Made by a program: the position numbers and the translations under genes. Shown here piece by piece: positions 34,557-43,996 of a stretch of DNA of 64,000 nt. The DNA is from Virgibacillus_O sediminis. Lineage in GTDB: Bacteria; Bacillota; Bacilli; Bacillales; Amphibacillaceae. The notes beneath the pieces were generated by a model. The model searched no databases and was not told where the DNA came from. It saw only the letters and a list, made by a program, of their open reading frames with translations. The stretch's first letter is position 1, and every line of letters starts with the position of its first letter. The stretch spans positions 62,001 through 126,000 of the forward strand of contig NZ_JBHRRZ010000015.1 of NCBI RefSeq assembly GCF_042643265.1. The letters run 5' to 3'.

Positions 34557-34895
34557 TTAGAACGTATTTTTTGATTTGGTGGATTCATCGCGCTCTTCAA
34601 CATCACCAGGCTCTTGCGTTTGGTCAGGTTTAACTTGGGTCTCCCCCTCTTGAACCTGGTTATTCTGGCGCCGAAGATTTTTCACTTCCCTTTGGAGTTG
34701 AAGAATTTTTCTTGCTCCTACGGCTGCAGTTATTATTCCCCCCATAAGCACCGAGAAAAGAATAATCAGTACAAGGGGAGATTCTCCGCTCCAGAAAATA
34801 TAATTCACTTCGACCGGCTCCACATTTACTACCGCGAATAGAGCCACGAAGAACAATAGAATAATTGCCAAAATTACATATGTCTGTCCTTTCAA
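34557..34895 (-). CDS. yrvD: LapA-domain membrane protein (YrvD)
   Basis: 112-residue protein with two N-terminal transmembrane helices (about 6-26 and 38-60) and a charged, coiled-coil-like cytoplasmic tail (REVKNLRRQNNQVQEGE), the layout of LapA-domain (DUF1049) proteins. The frame opens with an ATG at 34910, but GGGAGG lies within that segment and points to the TTG at 34895, giving the MKGQ-type start of homologues. It lies between secDF and recJ. Its role in Gram-positives is unknown. Confidence 0.83.
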   Translation of the reverse strand: MKGQTYVILAIILLFFVALFAVVNVEPVEVNYIFWSGESPLVLIILFSVLMGGIITAAVGARKILQLQREVKNLRRQNNQVQEGETQVKPDQTQEPGDVEERDESTKSKNTF

Positions 34896-34963
34896 TTGGA
34901 AACCTCCCATTCTTATATTTTCCTTATTACCTAAACTACCCTTTTCTATTATAAAAAAACACC

Positions 34964-34996
34964 AAAAAACCTCTGCTCCCTTTAGAGCAGAGGTTT
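34964..34996 (-). terminator. Terminator of secDF
   Basis: AAAACCTCTGCTC and GAGCAGAGGTTTT form a perfect stem, followed on the minus strand by TTGGTGTTTTTTT. Confidence 0.9.
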
Positions 34997-35008
34997 TCCA
35001 TAATTAAA

Positions 35009-37264
35009 TTACACTTGAGGGCCTTCCACCCGCTTCTTCTTCGTAAAGTCGACTGGTTTGTCTTTAATATTCCTTCCCCTCCAGACAAGCCACAATTGGG
35101 CTGCTATAAAGAGGGAAGAATAGGAGCCGGCAAACAATCCAACCGCCAATGCAATAGCAAAACCTGTTATTGGCTGGGCACCTAAGAACAAGAAGGCAAG
35201 TATTGCAATCATGGTGGTGACGGTTGTATTTATACTCCGGGTGAACGACTGTACCAGACTCTTGTTGACAATAGCTGAAAGCTTTTTGAAAGATTTAACC
35301 TTTTTCTCATTACGCAGATTTTCCCTGATCCGGTCAAAGATAACAATTGTATCATTGATAGAATAACCGACAATCGTCAGAATAGCTGCCACGATGGTAA
35401 CATCGAATTCCAGTCGCGTAAAGCTGAATACTGCCAGCATGAAGAAAACATTATGCAGCAGGGTAAGTATAGCTGTAATGGCGAAAATCAGTTCAAACCT
35501 TATCGCTACATAGATAATCATGCCTACGGAAGCAATCGCTACCGCATATATAGCATTCTTCACCAGCTCTTGCCCCACGATTGGCGACACGACACTGACA
35601 CTTGGCTGGATGCCGTATTCACCTTCAAAGTATTGCTGAACTTCCGCAACTTCGTCCTCGCTTAGGACCGTATCGAACCGGGCAACAGCAATTTCGTTGT
35701 TCTCACCTGACAAGACAATGGCTTGGGCTTCCATGCCAAGCTCTTCCAGGCCTTCTTCTACTTCCTCAGTAGTAAGACTATCCTCTGCCACTACTTCTAC
35801 ACGTGATCCACTGGTAAAATCAATACCGGGATTCAATTGGAACAAGAGGAAGGACACGGTTCCCAAGATAATCATAAAGATTGATACCAGGAAGAATTTT
35901 TTTCTATGGTCTACTACATTCCACTCACGCCCCATAAATAGAGGCTCTTCCTCTTGGTCATCTGCAATATCCTTTATATCTTTATCCTTAACCCCGAACC
36001 AACTCTGTTTGTTCTTCAGGAAACGGGATTTCACCCACAGCCCGAGCAAAAGCCTCGTTCCAAATACGGATGTAAGGAAACTCAGTACAATACTGATAAT
36101 CAACATGGTTGCAAACCCTTTTACCGAGCTTGTCCCGAAAATAAACAGGATGGCGGCTGCCAGTAATGTCGTGATATTGGCGTCTACAATGGTCGACAAG
36201 GAGTTTTTAGCTCCCGCCTTAAAGGATGCCATCACTGACTTACCAGCCCTTAATTCTTCTTTAATACGCTCAAATGTAATAACATTTGCATCCACGGCCA
36301 TACCAACTCCGAGAATAAGTGCTGCAATCCCCGGCAGGGTAAGCACACCATTCAGCAGATTGAAGACAAGCAGAACTAGATAAATATAGATGCTCAAATT
36401 AATTGCAGCCATGAGCCCTGGGAAACGGTAGACACTAATGATAAACAGGAAAATCAGCCCTATGCCGACAAAGGCTGCGAAAACAGTCTTATTCAAAGCC
36501 TGTTCCCCAAACTGGGCGCCGACAGAGGTAGAATATATTTCATTCATTTTTACAGGCAGTGAACCTGAATTAATGATATCTGCCATCTGCTGGGCGGACT
36601 CCACTGTAAAGTCTCCATTGATCTGCACATTGGAGGAATTTATTACCTCATCGACTGTCGGAGCAGAAACATATTTTGGATCTTCTTTTGTTACTTCCTC
36701 TTTATAGGAGTCCCCTTCCTGATAATCCATCCATATTACAAGGCGGTTGTCCGGAAAAGGCATCTGGCTGATCTGTTCCGTTACTTCCGCAAACTTGGAG
36801 GCATCATTCAGCTGTAATGTTACCATAGGTGCATTGGTTTGGGGGTCGAAGTCCTGGCTGGCACTCCCTTCTCGAATATCCGAGCCATCAAGCAGTTTAT
36901 TGTCATGGACGTCTCGAAAGGAAAGCTGTGCAGAAGTTGACAGCATATCCCTTGCCTCTGATTGATTCTCGACACCGGCTAGTTGTACTCGTATCCGGTC
37001 TTCCCCTTCAATATTGATTACCGCTTCACTGATGCCAAGACGGTTGACCCGGTCATTGAGGGTGGACACTGTCCCTTCCATCAAACTTCTCGTAATCTCC
37101 TGATCTTCCTCCATCGGCTCTATTTCGTATAGAACCTCGAATCCTCCCTGAAGATCAAGTCCTAAGTTAATATCTTTGGTGATTCCTGAAACCGTCGTTC
37201 CGATTGTTCCCGCAAATACAAGGACAATCAGAAAAAAGGCAACAATTCTGCCTCTGCTTTTCAT
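35009..37264 (-). CDS. secDF: Fused protein translocase subunit SecDF
   Basis: Proton-motive-force-driven accessory subunit of the Sec translocon, with SecD and SecF fused as in B. subtilis. The 751 residues hold about 12 membrane helices, two large extracellular P1-type domains, and the paired SecD/SecF signatures LGLDLQGGFEVLYEI (around 33-47) and PGIDFTSGSRVEVV (around 470-483). IALILGVGMAVDANVITFERI and VGYSINDTIVIFDRI mark the conserved transmembrane charges. The frame is open from a TTG at 37297, but GGGAGG precedes the ATG at 37264. yajC, another Sec accessory gene, lies at 41302. Confidence 0.95.
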   Translation of the reverse strand: MKSRGRIVAFFLIVLVFAGTIGTTVSGITKDINLGLDLQGGFEVLYEIEPMEEDQEITRSLMEGTVSTLNDRVNRLGISEAVINIEGEDRIRVQLAGVENQSEARDMLSTSAQLSFRDVHDNKLLDGSDIREGSASQDFDPQTNAPMVTLQLNDASKFAEVTEQISQMPFPDNRLVIWMDYQEGDSYKEEVTKEDPKYVSAPTVDEVINSSNVQINGDFTVESAQQMADIINSGSLPVKMNEIYSTSVGAQFGEQALNKTVFAAFVGIGLIFLFIISVYRFPGLMAAINLSIYIYLVLLVFNLLNGVLTLPGIAALILGVGMAVDANVITFERIKEELRAGKSVMASFKAGAKNSLSTIVDANITTLLAAAILFIFGTSSVKGFATMLIISIVLSFLTSVFGTRLLLGLWVKSRFLKNKQSWFGVKDKDIKDIADDQEEEPLFMGREWNVVDHRKKFFLVSIFMIILGTVSFLLFQLNPGIDFTSGSRVEVVAEDSLTTEEVEEGLEELGMEAQAIVLSGENNEIAVARFDTVLSEDEVAEVQQYFEGEYGIQPSVSVVSPIVGQELVKNAIYAVAIASVGMIIYVAIRFELIFAITAILTLLHNVFFMLAVFSFTRLEFDVTIVAAILTIVGYSINDTIVIFDRIRENLRNEKKVKSFKKLSAIVNKSLVQSFTRSINTTVTTMIAILAFLFLGAQPITGFAIALAVGLFAGSYSSLFIAAQLWLVWRGRNIKDKPVDFTKKKRVEGPQV

Positions 37265-37314
37265 CTGACTATTTCCTCCCTCTGATTGTTCGGACAAACA
37301 AGCTATGTATTCAT

Positions 37315-37614
37315 CTAATTCTCACGTGCATCTTCACCGGTCAACGCAGCAATAGATGCCATCAAATCATCATCTTTATATGCATTTACAGTCAAATAAC
37401 TTAAATATATATTCGTACTTAGATGAAAAATATCCGACACCACCTCATATAACCTCATGTCGGGATCTCTCTTCCATACTTTCTGCACAAGGCATTTCCA
37501 AATATCTTCTCCTGTCGCCTTTTCATATCCCATCAAGTGAAATTCACCGGCTTTGCTTTCAAGCGCTGGGTCAACCATTTCTTTCCATTCACTTGCCTTT
37601 TGAATGACTTCCAA
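37315..37614 (-). CDS. comN: ComN-like post-transcriptional regulator
   Basis: 99-residue soluble protein of the family named post-transcriptional regulator; B. subtilis ComN (YrzD, 98 residues) regulates comE operon mRNA and is partly localised with division proteins. Position next to secDF and spoVB and the length agree. It starts at TTG (37614) behind GGGAGGAGG. No catalytic motif is visible; the C-terminal half (YEVVSDIFHLSTNIYLSYL) is the best conserved. Confidence 0.8.
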   Translation of the reverse strand: MEVIQKASEWKEMVDPALESKAGEFHLMGYEKATGEDIWKCLVQKVWKRDPDMRLYEVVSDIFHLSTNIYLSYLTVNAYKDDDLMASIAALTGEDAREN

Positions 37615-37732
37615 ACGACCTACCTCCTCCCAGGTGGATATTCATTTGCTTCTTGTCATGCTTGGCCTACTCTTGAGCATATATATCATTGTATCTGAAA
37701 TTCCATTATTTGAGAAGGCAGGTCTTCAGGCA

Positions 37733-39283
37733 ATGACCAAACAAACATTTTTGCAAGGTGCGCTAATCTTGATTGCTGCGGGGATGATCACTAGATTCCT
37801 AGGCTTTATAAACCGTATCGTTGTAGCGCGGCTAATGGGTGAAGAAGGAGTAGGGCTTTACATGATGGCACTTCCAACCCTGTTTCTTGTTATTACCCTG
37901 ACGCAGTTCGGCCTACCTGTAGCTATTTCGAAAAGGGTGGCTGAAGCTGAGGCTGTAAACGATTCGGTCAAAGTAAAAAAAATCCTGCTTGTTTCCCTAT
38001 TGATCACGTCCATCTCCAGTATCTTCTTTACGGTCGGCCTGATTCTGGCTGCACCATTTGTTGCATCACACCTGCTCACAGACCAAAGGACGATGTACCC
38101 CCTGCTTGCGATCAGCCCTATTGTCCCTATAGTAGCTATTTCTTCTGTCCTCAGAGGATACTTCCAGGGAAAGCAGAACATGAAGCCTCAGAGCTATGCA
38201 CAGGTTATTGAACAGATCGTAAGGATTTTATGTGTTGCATTCTTTGTGAATCTGCTTCTTCCTTATGGCGTGGAATTCGCTGCGGCTGGAGCTATGTTCA
38301 GTGTTATCCTAGGTGAATTCGTTTCGCTCATGTATATGCTGCATACTTTCAAAAGAAAAAAACTGATCAAGCTGCGGACAAACTTTCTCTCCTATGTAAG
38401 AGCAAGCGGGGATACTGTCAGAGAGTTATTTTCCATTTCCCTTCCTAGCACAGGCAGCCGGATGATCGGCTCTTTCTCCAATTTTCTGGAGCCTATCATT
38501 GTAGCCCAAAGTATGGCAATAGCAGGAATATCAAGCACCATGGTAACGAAGCAGTATGGAGAACTGACCGGATATGTACTTCCGCTTCTCTTTCTGCCGA
38601 CTTTCATCACCCATTCCTTATCTATCGCTCTCGTACCATCTATATCAGAAGCCGCAGCCAAAAATCAAACCAGGCTTATTCATTATCGCATCCACCAATC
38701 CATACGGATTTCCTTTGCTTCCGGAGCGATTGCTACCATTGTTCTTACCTTATTCAGTGAAACCATCCTGACGTATATGTATGGCACTGGAAATGCCGGG
38801 TATCTGCTCTTATTGATGGCGCCTTTTTATCTGCTGCTTTATATCCAGGCTCCCTTGCACGCCGCCCTGCAGGCAATGGATTTAGCTCAGCCTGCAATGT
38901 GGAATAGTCTGATCGGCGCTATATTTAAATTCATCACGTTATTTTTACTTGCTTCCAATCCCGAATTCGGCATCAAGGGAGTGGCCATTGCCATGTCGGT
39001 GGGTGTAATCCTTGTAACTTTCCTGCATCTGGCCACGCTTCGTAAAGCAGTACAATTCTCCATCCCTTTGCTGGATATCTCAAAGATGGTGACATTGATT
39101 TTACTGACATGGAGCACCGGAAGCCTGCTTAAGTCCATGTATACACATGATATACCAAGTATTCCATTATTCATTCTTTTATTGGTGGCCCTGTCTGGAT
39201 GCTATATCGTTTTTCTTATCCTTCTGCGCTTCATTACTAGAGAGGAATTGAAACAGATCCCTCTTTTCCAAAAATGGATCTAA
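37733..39283 (+). CDS. spoVB: Stage V sporulation protein B, MOP-family flippase
   Basis: Polytopic membrane protein of the MOP/MurJ-like superfamily (516 residues, about 14 helices) needed for spore cortex synthesis, probably as a lipid II transporter. The start MTKQTFLQGALILIAAGM closely follows B. subtilis SpoVB, and MGEEGVGLYMMA is present. The frame is open back to 37604, but that extension would overlap the ribosome site of divergent comN and is not family-like, so I use 37733. A shared terminator separates it from the convergent transporter. Confidence 0.92.
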   Translation: MTKQTFLQGALILIAAGMITRFLGFINRIVVARLMGEEGVGLYMMALPTLFLVITLTQFGLPVAISKRVAEAEAVNDSVKVKKILLVSLLITSISSIFFTVGLILAAPFVASHLLTDQRTMYPLLAISPIVPIVAISSVLRGYFQGKQNMKPQSYAQVIEQIVRILCVAFFVNLLLPYGVEFAAAGAMFSVILGEFVSLMYMLHTFKRKKLIKLRTNFLSYVRASGDTVRELFSISLPSTGSRMIGSFSNFLEPIIVAQSMAIAGISSTMVTKQYGELTGYVLPLLFLPTFITHSLSIALVPSISEAAAKNQTRLIHYRIHQSIRISFASGAIATIVLTLFSETILTYMYGTGNAGYLLLLMAPFYLLLYIQAPLHAALQAMDLAQPAMWNSLIGAIFKFITLFLLASNPEFGIKGVAIAMSVGVILVTFLHLATLRKAVQFSIPLLDISKMVTLILLTWSTGSLLKSMYTHDIPSIPLFILLLVALSGCYIVFLILLRFITREELKQIPLFQKWI

Positions 39284-39364
39284 ATACCTTCCAGTGTTTC
39301 CGCGGTTACAATTTGCTTATGGAGATGAAAGGAAGCTTAAGGTTTTTTCACTTTCTTACTCATT

Positions 39365-39402
39365 AAAAAATGCCGCCTATCCTGAGGATAGCGGCATTTT
39401 TT
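39365..39402. terminator. Bidirectional terminator between spoVB and the ArsB/NhaD gene
   Basis: AAAAAATGCCGCTAT-type arms (AAAAAATGCCGC and GCGGCATTTTTT) form a strong stem with A/T tails on both sides. Confidence 0.9.
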
Positions 39403-40696
39403 AATTCCCTGCCAAAGGCAGTAAATAGCGGAGATAGATATAAGCCGTGGTAATTATTAAGGATAGGATGACAAATGGAACACCATAAAGCATGAAACGA
39501 AGGAAGGGTATTTTCTGCCGGGCTCCTTCGGCCATACCGGCCACTACCACATTTGCAGATGCTCCAATTAAAGTTGCATTCCCTCCTAGACACGCCCCCA
39601 GGGCAAGTGCCCACCAAATTGGGTCGAGATTAGTCATCCCAAAATGCTGAAATTCATGTATAACAGGTATCATTGCCGCTACGAATGGAATATTATCCAC
39701 AATTCCCGACAAAAGCCCGGATACCCACAATATCAATAACGCCGTCCGGGTGTAGTTCCCTTCCGTGGAAGCAACAATTGTTTCTGCCATCCGATCAATC
39801 AAGCCCACCTCTTCCAGGCCGCCCACCAGCATAAATAGACCAATAAAGAAAAACAAGGTGACCCACTCCACTTTCTCAAACACTTGTTCTGCATCAATTT
39901 CCTTCTCCGTCAGCAGAAGCAATAGCACCGCACCGCTTATAGCCACAACAGTCAGTTCAATATGGAGGAAGCTGTGGAGAAGGAAGCCGCTAAGAGTCAT
40001 GAGCAGGACCGCAACCGATTGATACAACATCGGCGATTTGATCAGATATGCCTCAGCATTTATCTTCATCAATTCACTAACATCTCCTTGCCCTTTCTTC
40101 AGTAGATCTTGGAAGAGCAGCCTGAGAAACACAAGCATGACAAGAAATAATAGAAACGCCAATGGGGCAAGGTGTTGGATAAATGACAGGAATGTCAAAT
40201 GTTCTACCGCCTGTCCAATCATTATATTCGGCGGGTCACCTATCAGCGTTGCTGATCCACCAATATTGGAACTGAATATAATGGCAACCAAATATGGAAA
40301 AGCCGGAAGCTTCAGCATTCTTGTAACTCTAAGTATAATCGGCACAAATATTAATACGGTTGTTACGTTGTCAAGCAATGCAGAGCCGATTGCAGTGAGG
40401 ATGCTTGCTCCGATTAAGAGGGGAATGGGTGAACCTCTGACATGCTGTGCAAGCCGGATGGCAATATAACTGAACAAACCTGTTTTATCCGTAATGGATA
40501 TTAGGACCATCATCGAAAATAACAGTGCCACTGTATTCCAATCAATATGGCTGATAAACATTTCTTCAGCTGTATATATGCCTGTCAGGAGCAGAAGCAC
40601 TCCCCCAGCAAGTGCCACCACTGCACGGTTCACCTTATCCGTCATAATAAAAAAATAACTGACAAGGAAGATTACCGCTGCAAAAACAATGTCCAT
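39401..40696 (-). CDS. ArsB/NhaD family ion transporter
   Basis: 432-residue polytopic membrane protein (about 11-12 helices) of the ion-transporter superfamily, which includes arsenite pumps (ArsB) and Na+/H+ antiporters (NhaD). Conserved blocks include ALLDNVTTVLIFVPI, SSNIGGSATLIGDPPNIMIG and LGACLGGNATLIGASANVVV, two inverted-repeat loops typical of the superfamily. No arsR or arsC is nearby, so arsenic export is not supported; sodium/proton exchange is plausible. The ATG at 40696 fits family start and ribosome site better than 40732. Confidence 0.85.
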   Translation of the reverse strand: MDIVFAAVIFLVSYFFIMTDKVNRAVVALAGGVLLLLTGIYTAEEMFISHIDWNTVALLFSMMVLISITDKTGLFSYIAIRLAQHVRGSPIPLLIGASILTAIGSALLDNVTTVLIFVPIILRVTRMLKLPAFPYLVAIIFSSNIGGSATLIGDPPNIMIGQAVEHLTFLSFIQHLAPLAFLLFLVMLVFLRLLFQDLLKKGQGDVSELMKINAEAYLIKSPMLYQSVAVLLMTLSGFLLHSFLHIELTVVAISGAVLLLLLTEKEIDAEQVFEKVEWVTLFFFIGLFMLVGGLEEVGLIDRMAETIVASTEGNYTRTALLILWVSGLLSGIVDNIPFVAAMIPVIHEFQHFGMTNLDPIWWALALGACLGGNATLIGASANVVVAGMAEGARQKIPFLRFMLYGVPFVILSLIITTAYIYLRYLLPLAGN

Positions 40697-40826
40697 CCTC
40701 TCATCCCTTCCATGGTCGAAAATACATACCAATAATATATATGCAGAAAGGACAAACTTTATTTTTCGTCTATTTTTTTAATTTCGTGAATACAATCAGA
40801 ATAGGTGGACAAAGGGGGAGATTCTC

Positions 40827-41204
40827 GTGGGCAAACAATTTACCGCTTTGCTGTACGGTTGGACTGTTATTTTCGGACTTATCCTTGTTGCAAGTGTACT
40901 GATTGCTTTGTTATTGAGATTTACAACTTTCAATGAACCGTCTCTTACATGGGTAACCTTGGTTATTGGCCTTATTTCACTTTTTCTGGGAGGCCTAGCA
41001 GCTGGAGTTAAAGGGAAGGAGAAGGGATGGATCATAGGAGGGATCACAGGAGCAGGCTTTACCCTCTTCACTTTTCTTCTCCAATATCTGGGATATAGCC
41101 AAGGATTCACTCTGGAGCAGGCACTTCATCATGGAGGTTATGTACTTGCCGCCCTTATTGGAGGTATATTGGGTGTCAATATCGCCAAACCGGAAAATGA
41201 ATAG
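40827..41204 (+). CDS. yrzE: TIGR04086 family membrane protein (YrzE-like)
   Basis: 125-residue protein with four hydrophobic helices (about 8-30, 42-60, 70-92, 103-120), starting at GTG (40827) after AAAGGGGGAG. Its size, helix pattern and position beside yajC match the TIGR04086 membrane proteins, including B. subtilis YrzE. Function unknown. It converges on yajC with a shared terminator. Confidence 0.82.
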   Translation: MGKQFTALLYGWTVIFGLILVASVLIALLLRFTTFNEPSLTWVTLVIGLISLFLGGLAAGVKGKEKGWIIGGITGAGFTLFTFLLQYLGYSQGFTLEQALHHGGYVLAALIGGILGVNIAKPENE

Positions 41205-41221
41205 ACCCACTTGAAACACAA

Positions 41222-41252
41222 AGAAGGACAATACAAGGGTATTGTCCTTCTT
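41222..41252. terminator. Bidirectional terminator between yrzE-like gene and yajC
   Basis: AGAAGGACAATAC and GTATTGTCCTTCT form a near-perfect stem with a short loop between the convergent genes. Flanking T-runs are modest. Confidence 0.78.
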
Positions 41253-41301
41253 ACATTGCTTGTATGTATTCCATACACATTACTTACATTAAAAAAGGCT
41301 T

Positions 41302-41559
41302 TTATTTTTTAACTTCACGAATGGCTGAACGGTCATACGTCATCTTTGTTCCATTTTCTGTTGTAAGAACGACGCTGTTCTCATCCAATGCATGAATCGT
41401 CCCGTGAAATCCTCCAATAGTGATGACGGTATCACCCTTTTGCAGATCATTCTGCATCTGTCTTACCTGCTTCTGCCTTTTCTGTTGTGGGCGGATCAGC
41501 AGGAAATAAAAAATGACAAACATCAGAATAATCGGTGATAGGGAAATTAACATTTCCAT
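41302..41559 (-). CDS. yajC: Preprotein translocase accessory subunit YajC
   Basis: 85-residue single-span protein of the YajC family, which associates with SecDF. It has an N-terminal helix (about 3-22) followed by LIRPQQKRQKQ and the conserved GDTVITIGGFHGTI block. Located directly downstream of tgt, as in most bacteria. Start behind AGGAGGGG. Confidence 0.94.
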   Translation of the reverse strand: MEMLISLSPIILMFVIFYFLLIRPQQKRQKQVRQMQNDLQKGDTVITIGGFHGTIHALDENSVVLTTENGTKMTYDRSAIREVKK

Positions 41560-41592
41560 ATTCTTTCCCCTCCTTCCTTCTATTATCCTCGC

Positions 41593-42732
41593 TTAAAAGT
41601 TCTTTGCATCCGGTTTATTAAAACCATATTGTTCAAAGAATTCTTCCTTGAAGTCACCAAGTCGATCTTCACTAATAGCAGCTCTGACTTGCTCCATCAA
41701 TTTTACCAGAAAATGCAGGTTATGATAAGTAGTTAGTCTAAAACCGAAAGTTTCGTTGCATTTAACCAAATGACGTATATATGCTCTCGAGTAATTTTTA
41801 CAAACATGACAGTCACAATTTTCATCAATCGGGCGAAAATCGCGTGCATAAGCCGCATTCCTTACCACGAGTCGGCCATTGGAAGTCATACACGTACCGT
41901 TCCGAGCAATTCTGGTCGGTAGAACACAGTCAAACATATCAATTCCACGGATGGAGCCGTCAATCAATGAATCCGGCGACCCAACACCCATTAGATACCG
42001 TGGCTTATCCTCCGGCATCCACGGCGTGGTGAACTCCAGCGTCCTATTCATTACGTCCTTTGGTTCGCCAACAGATAGCCCTCCGATCGCATACCCCGGA
42101 AAGTCCATGGATACGAGATCTCTTGCACTCTGTTTTCTAAGTTCTTCAAACTCTCCACCCTGAATGATTCCAAACAGCCCCTGGTCCTCCGGCCGCTGGT
42201 GGGCTTCCAGACATCTTTCCGCCCAGCGTGAAGTCCTCTCGACTGACGACTTCATATATTCAAAGGTGGCCGGATAAGGAGGGCATTCATCAAAAGCCAT
42301 CATAATATCCGAACCGAGGGCATTCTGAATTTCCATAGCTTTTTCTGGAGAGAGGAACATTCTCTCACCACTCAAGTGATTGCGAAAATGGACACCCTCT
42401 TCCTTGATTTTACGCATATCACTAAGACTGAATACCTGAAAACCTCCTGAATCGGTGAGGATCGCCCCATCCCAGTTCATAAAATTATGAAGCCCTCCGG
42501 CCTCCCGGATAATGTCATGGCCCGGTCGAAGCCATAGGTGATATGTGTTGGAAAGGATAATACGGGCATCCATTTCCTTCAGTTCCTCGGGGCTCATCGT
42601 TTTAACTGTAGCAAGTGTACCCACCGGCATAAAGGTCGGAGTGTCAAATGATCCATGAGGAGTATGAACTCGCCCTAGTCGTGCACCTGTCTGTTTGCAT
42701 GTTTTGATAAATTCATATGTGATAGCTGTCAT
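41593..42732 (-). CDS. tgt: Queuine tRNA-ribosyltransferase
   Basis: Exchanges guanine-34 for preQ1 in GUN-anticodon tRNAs. The 379 residues contain the catalytic aspartate regions (LTDSGGFQVFSL around 90-101, and GIDMFDCVLPTRIARNG around 262-278) and the zinc site CDCHVCKNYSRAYIRHL with a histidine downstream (around 305-335). It follows queA by 16 bases; together they carry out insertion and conversion of preQ1 to epoxyqueuosine. Confidence 0.96.
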   Translation of the reverse strand: MTAITYEFIKTCKQTGARLGRVHTPHGSFDTPTFMPVGTLATVKTMSPEELKEMDARIILSNTYHLWLRPGHDIIREAGGLHNFMNWDGAILTDSGGFQVFSLSDMRKIKEEGVHFRNHLSGERMFLSPEKAMEIQNALGSDIMMAFDECPPYPATFEYMKSSVERTSRWAERCLEAHQRPEDQGLFGIIQGGEFEELRKQSARDLVSMDFPGYAIGGLSVGEPKDVMNRTLEFTTPWMPEDKPRYLMGVGSPDSLIDGSIRGIDMFDCVLPTRIARNGTCMTSNGRLVVRNAAYARDFRPIDENCDCHVCKNYSRAYIRHLVKCNETFGFRLTTYHNLHFLVKLMEQVRAAISEDRLGDFKEEFFEQYGFNKPDAKNF

Positions 42733-42748
42733 AACCTTCGTCCTTTTA

Positions 42749-43777
42749 TTAAAGTATTAGCATGGCATCCCCAAAACTGAAGAATCGATATCTTTCTTCT
42801 ACAGCTTCATTATATGCCTTTAGAATGGTTTCTTTATCAGTCAACGCACTTACCAGCATGATCAGTGTGGACTTAGGCAAGTGGAAATTAGTAATGAGGC
42901 CATCTATTGCCTGGAACTCATATGGAGGATAGATAAAAATATCCGTCCATCCGCTCGCCTCCCGGAAATCCCCTCCACTATCCCGAACAATTGTCTCTAG
43001 CGTCCTGGTGGAGGTGGTGCCGACGGAAATGATTCTCCCGTTATTTTTCCGTACGTTAGAGAGCTGATCTGCTGTTTCCTGTGACATATGGTAGAATTCC
43101 GCATGCATTTTATGTTCCTGAATATCATCCACACTTACTGGTCGGAAGGTGCCGAGTCCTACATGCAAAGTGATAAAGGCGATTTCTACTCCCATTTCTT
43201 TGATTTCTTGTAGAAGTTCATTAGTAAAATGCAGGCCTGCAGTCGGAGCTGCGGCCGAGCCTTCTTCTTTGGCATACACTGTCTGGTATCTTTCCTTTTC
43301 AGGAAGTTGTTCCTTGATATAAGGCGGAAGCGGCATTTCACCAAGCTGATCAAGCACTTCGTAAAAAATTCCTTCATAGGAAAATTGAAGGATCCTGCCG
43401 CCATGTTCCTTTGTTCCGGTACATTCTGCTTTCAGAGCCCCATCGCCAAATATCAAGCGGGTGCCAGATTTTATTTTCTTTGCCGGCTTGGCAAGGACTT
43501 CCCATGTATCCCCTTCCTGCTGATGAAGCAGGAGGATTTCCACTTTCGCCCCCGTATCTTCCTTGATGCCGTAGAGCCGGGCTGGGAGCACCTTGGTATC
43601 GTTCAATACAAGACAGTCCCCTTCCCTGAGGTATTGTTTAATATCAGCAAAGTGTTTATGCTCCGTCCTTCTCGTATGTCTGTCAAGTACAAGCAGGCGG
43701 GAAGCAGTACGGTCCTTCAGTGGGGTTTGAGCTATTAATTCTTCTGGTAGATTAAAATCAAAATCTTCTATATTCAT
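42749..43777 (-). CDS. queA: S-adenosylmethionine:tRNA ribosyltransferase-isomerase
   Basis: Transfers and isomerises the ribosyl part of SAM onto preQ1-tRNA to give epoxyqueuosine. The 342 residues show the family blocks FDFNLPEELIAQTPLKDR, LNDTKVLPARLYG, GLHFTNELL and GTTSTRTLET. It lies between the DUF2905 gene and tgt in the usual ruvB-queA-tgt-yajC order. Confidence 0.96.
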   Translation of the reverse strand: MNIEDFDFNLPEELIAQTPLKDRTASRLLVLDRHTRRTEHKHFADIKQYLREGDCLVLNDTKVLPARLYGIKEDTGAKVEILLLHQQEGDTWEVLAKPAKKIKSGTRLIFGDGALKAECTGTKEHGGRILQFSYEGIFYEVLDQLGEMPLPPYIKEQLPEKERYQTVYAKEEGSAAAPTAGLHFTNELLQEIKEMGVEIAFITLHVGLGTFRPVSVDDIQEHKMHAEFYHMSQETADQLSNVRKNNGRIISVGTTSTRTLETIVRDSGGDFREASGWTDIFIYPPYEFQAIDGLITNFHLPKSTLIMLVSALTDKETILKAYNEAVEERYRFFSFGDAMLIL

Positions 43778-43798
43778 GGCTTTACTCCTTGTTCTGTG

Positions 43799-43996
43799 TT
43801 AGCGGAATCTTCCTATGATGAAAAATATCAAGGAAAGTATGATGCTTACCACGATAGAGGTCATAATTGGAAAGTGGAAGGAAAAGTTGCCGCGTTTGAA
43901 GCTGATATCCCCTGGTAGCTTTCCGACAACAGACCAGATTATGCCGATCAGCAGAAATATGATCCCCATGACAATGAAAAACTTGCTTACGTTCAT
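43799..43996 (-). CDS. DUF2905 family small membrane protein
   Basis: 65-residue protein with two hydrophobic helices (about 5-26 and 42-63) separated by the GKLPGDISFKRGNFSFHFPI loop, the DUF2905 signature. It overlaps the ruvB end by four bases and precedes queA by 21 bases, so it is part of the ruvAB-queA-tgt transcript. Function unknown. Confidence 0.88.
   Translation of the reverse strand: MNVSKFFIVMGIIFLLIGIIWSVVGKLPGDISFKRGNFSFHFPIMTSIVVSIILSLIFFIIGRFR

Noticed and set aside
35697..36383. 228-codon plus-strand frame opposite secDF.
   Set aside because: Antisense shadow of a conserved membrane protein; composition and lack of start signals argue against a gene.
37604..37732. 43-codon N-terminal extension of spoVB.
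   Set aside because: It overlaps the ribosome site of divergent comN and is not present in SpoVB homologues; the internal ATG matches the family start.
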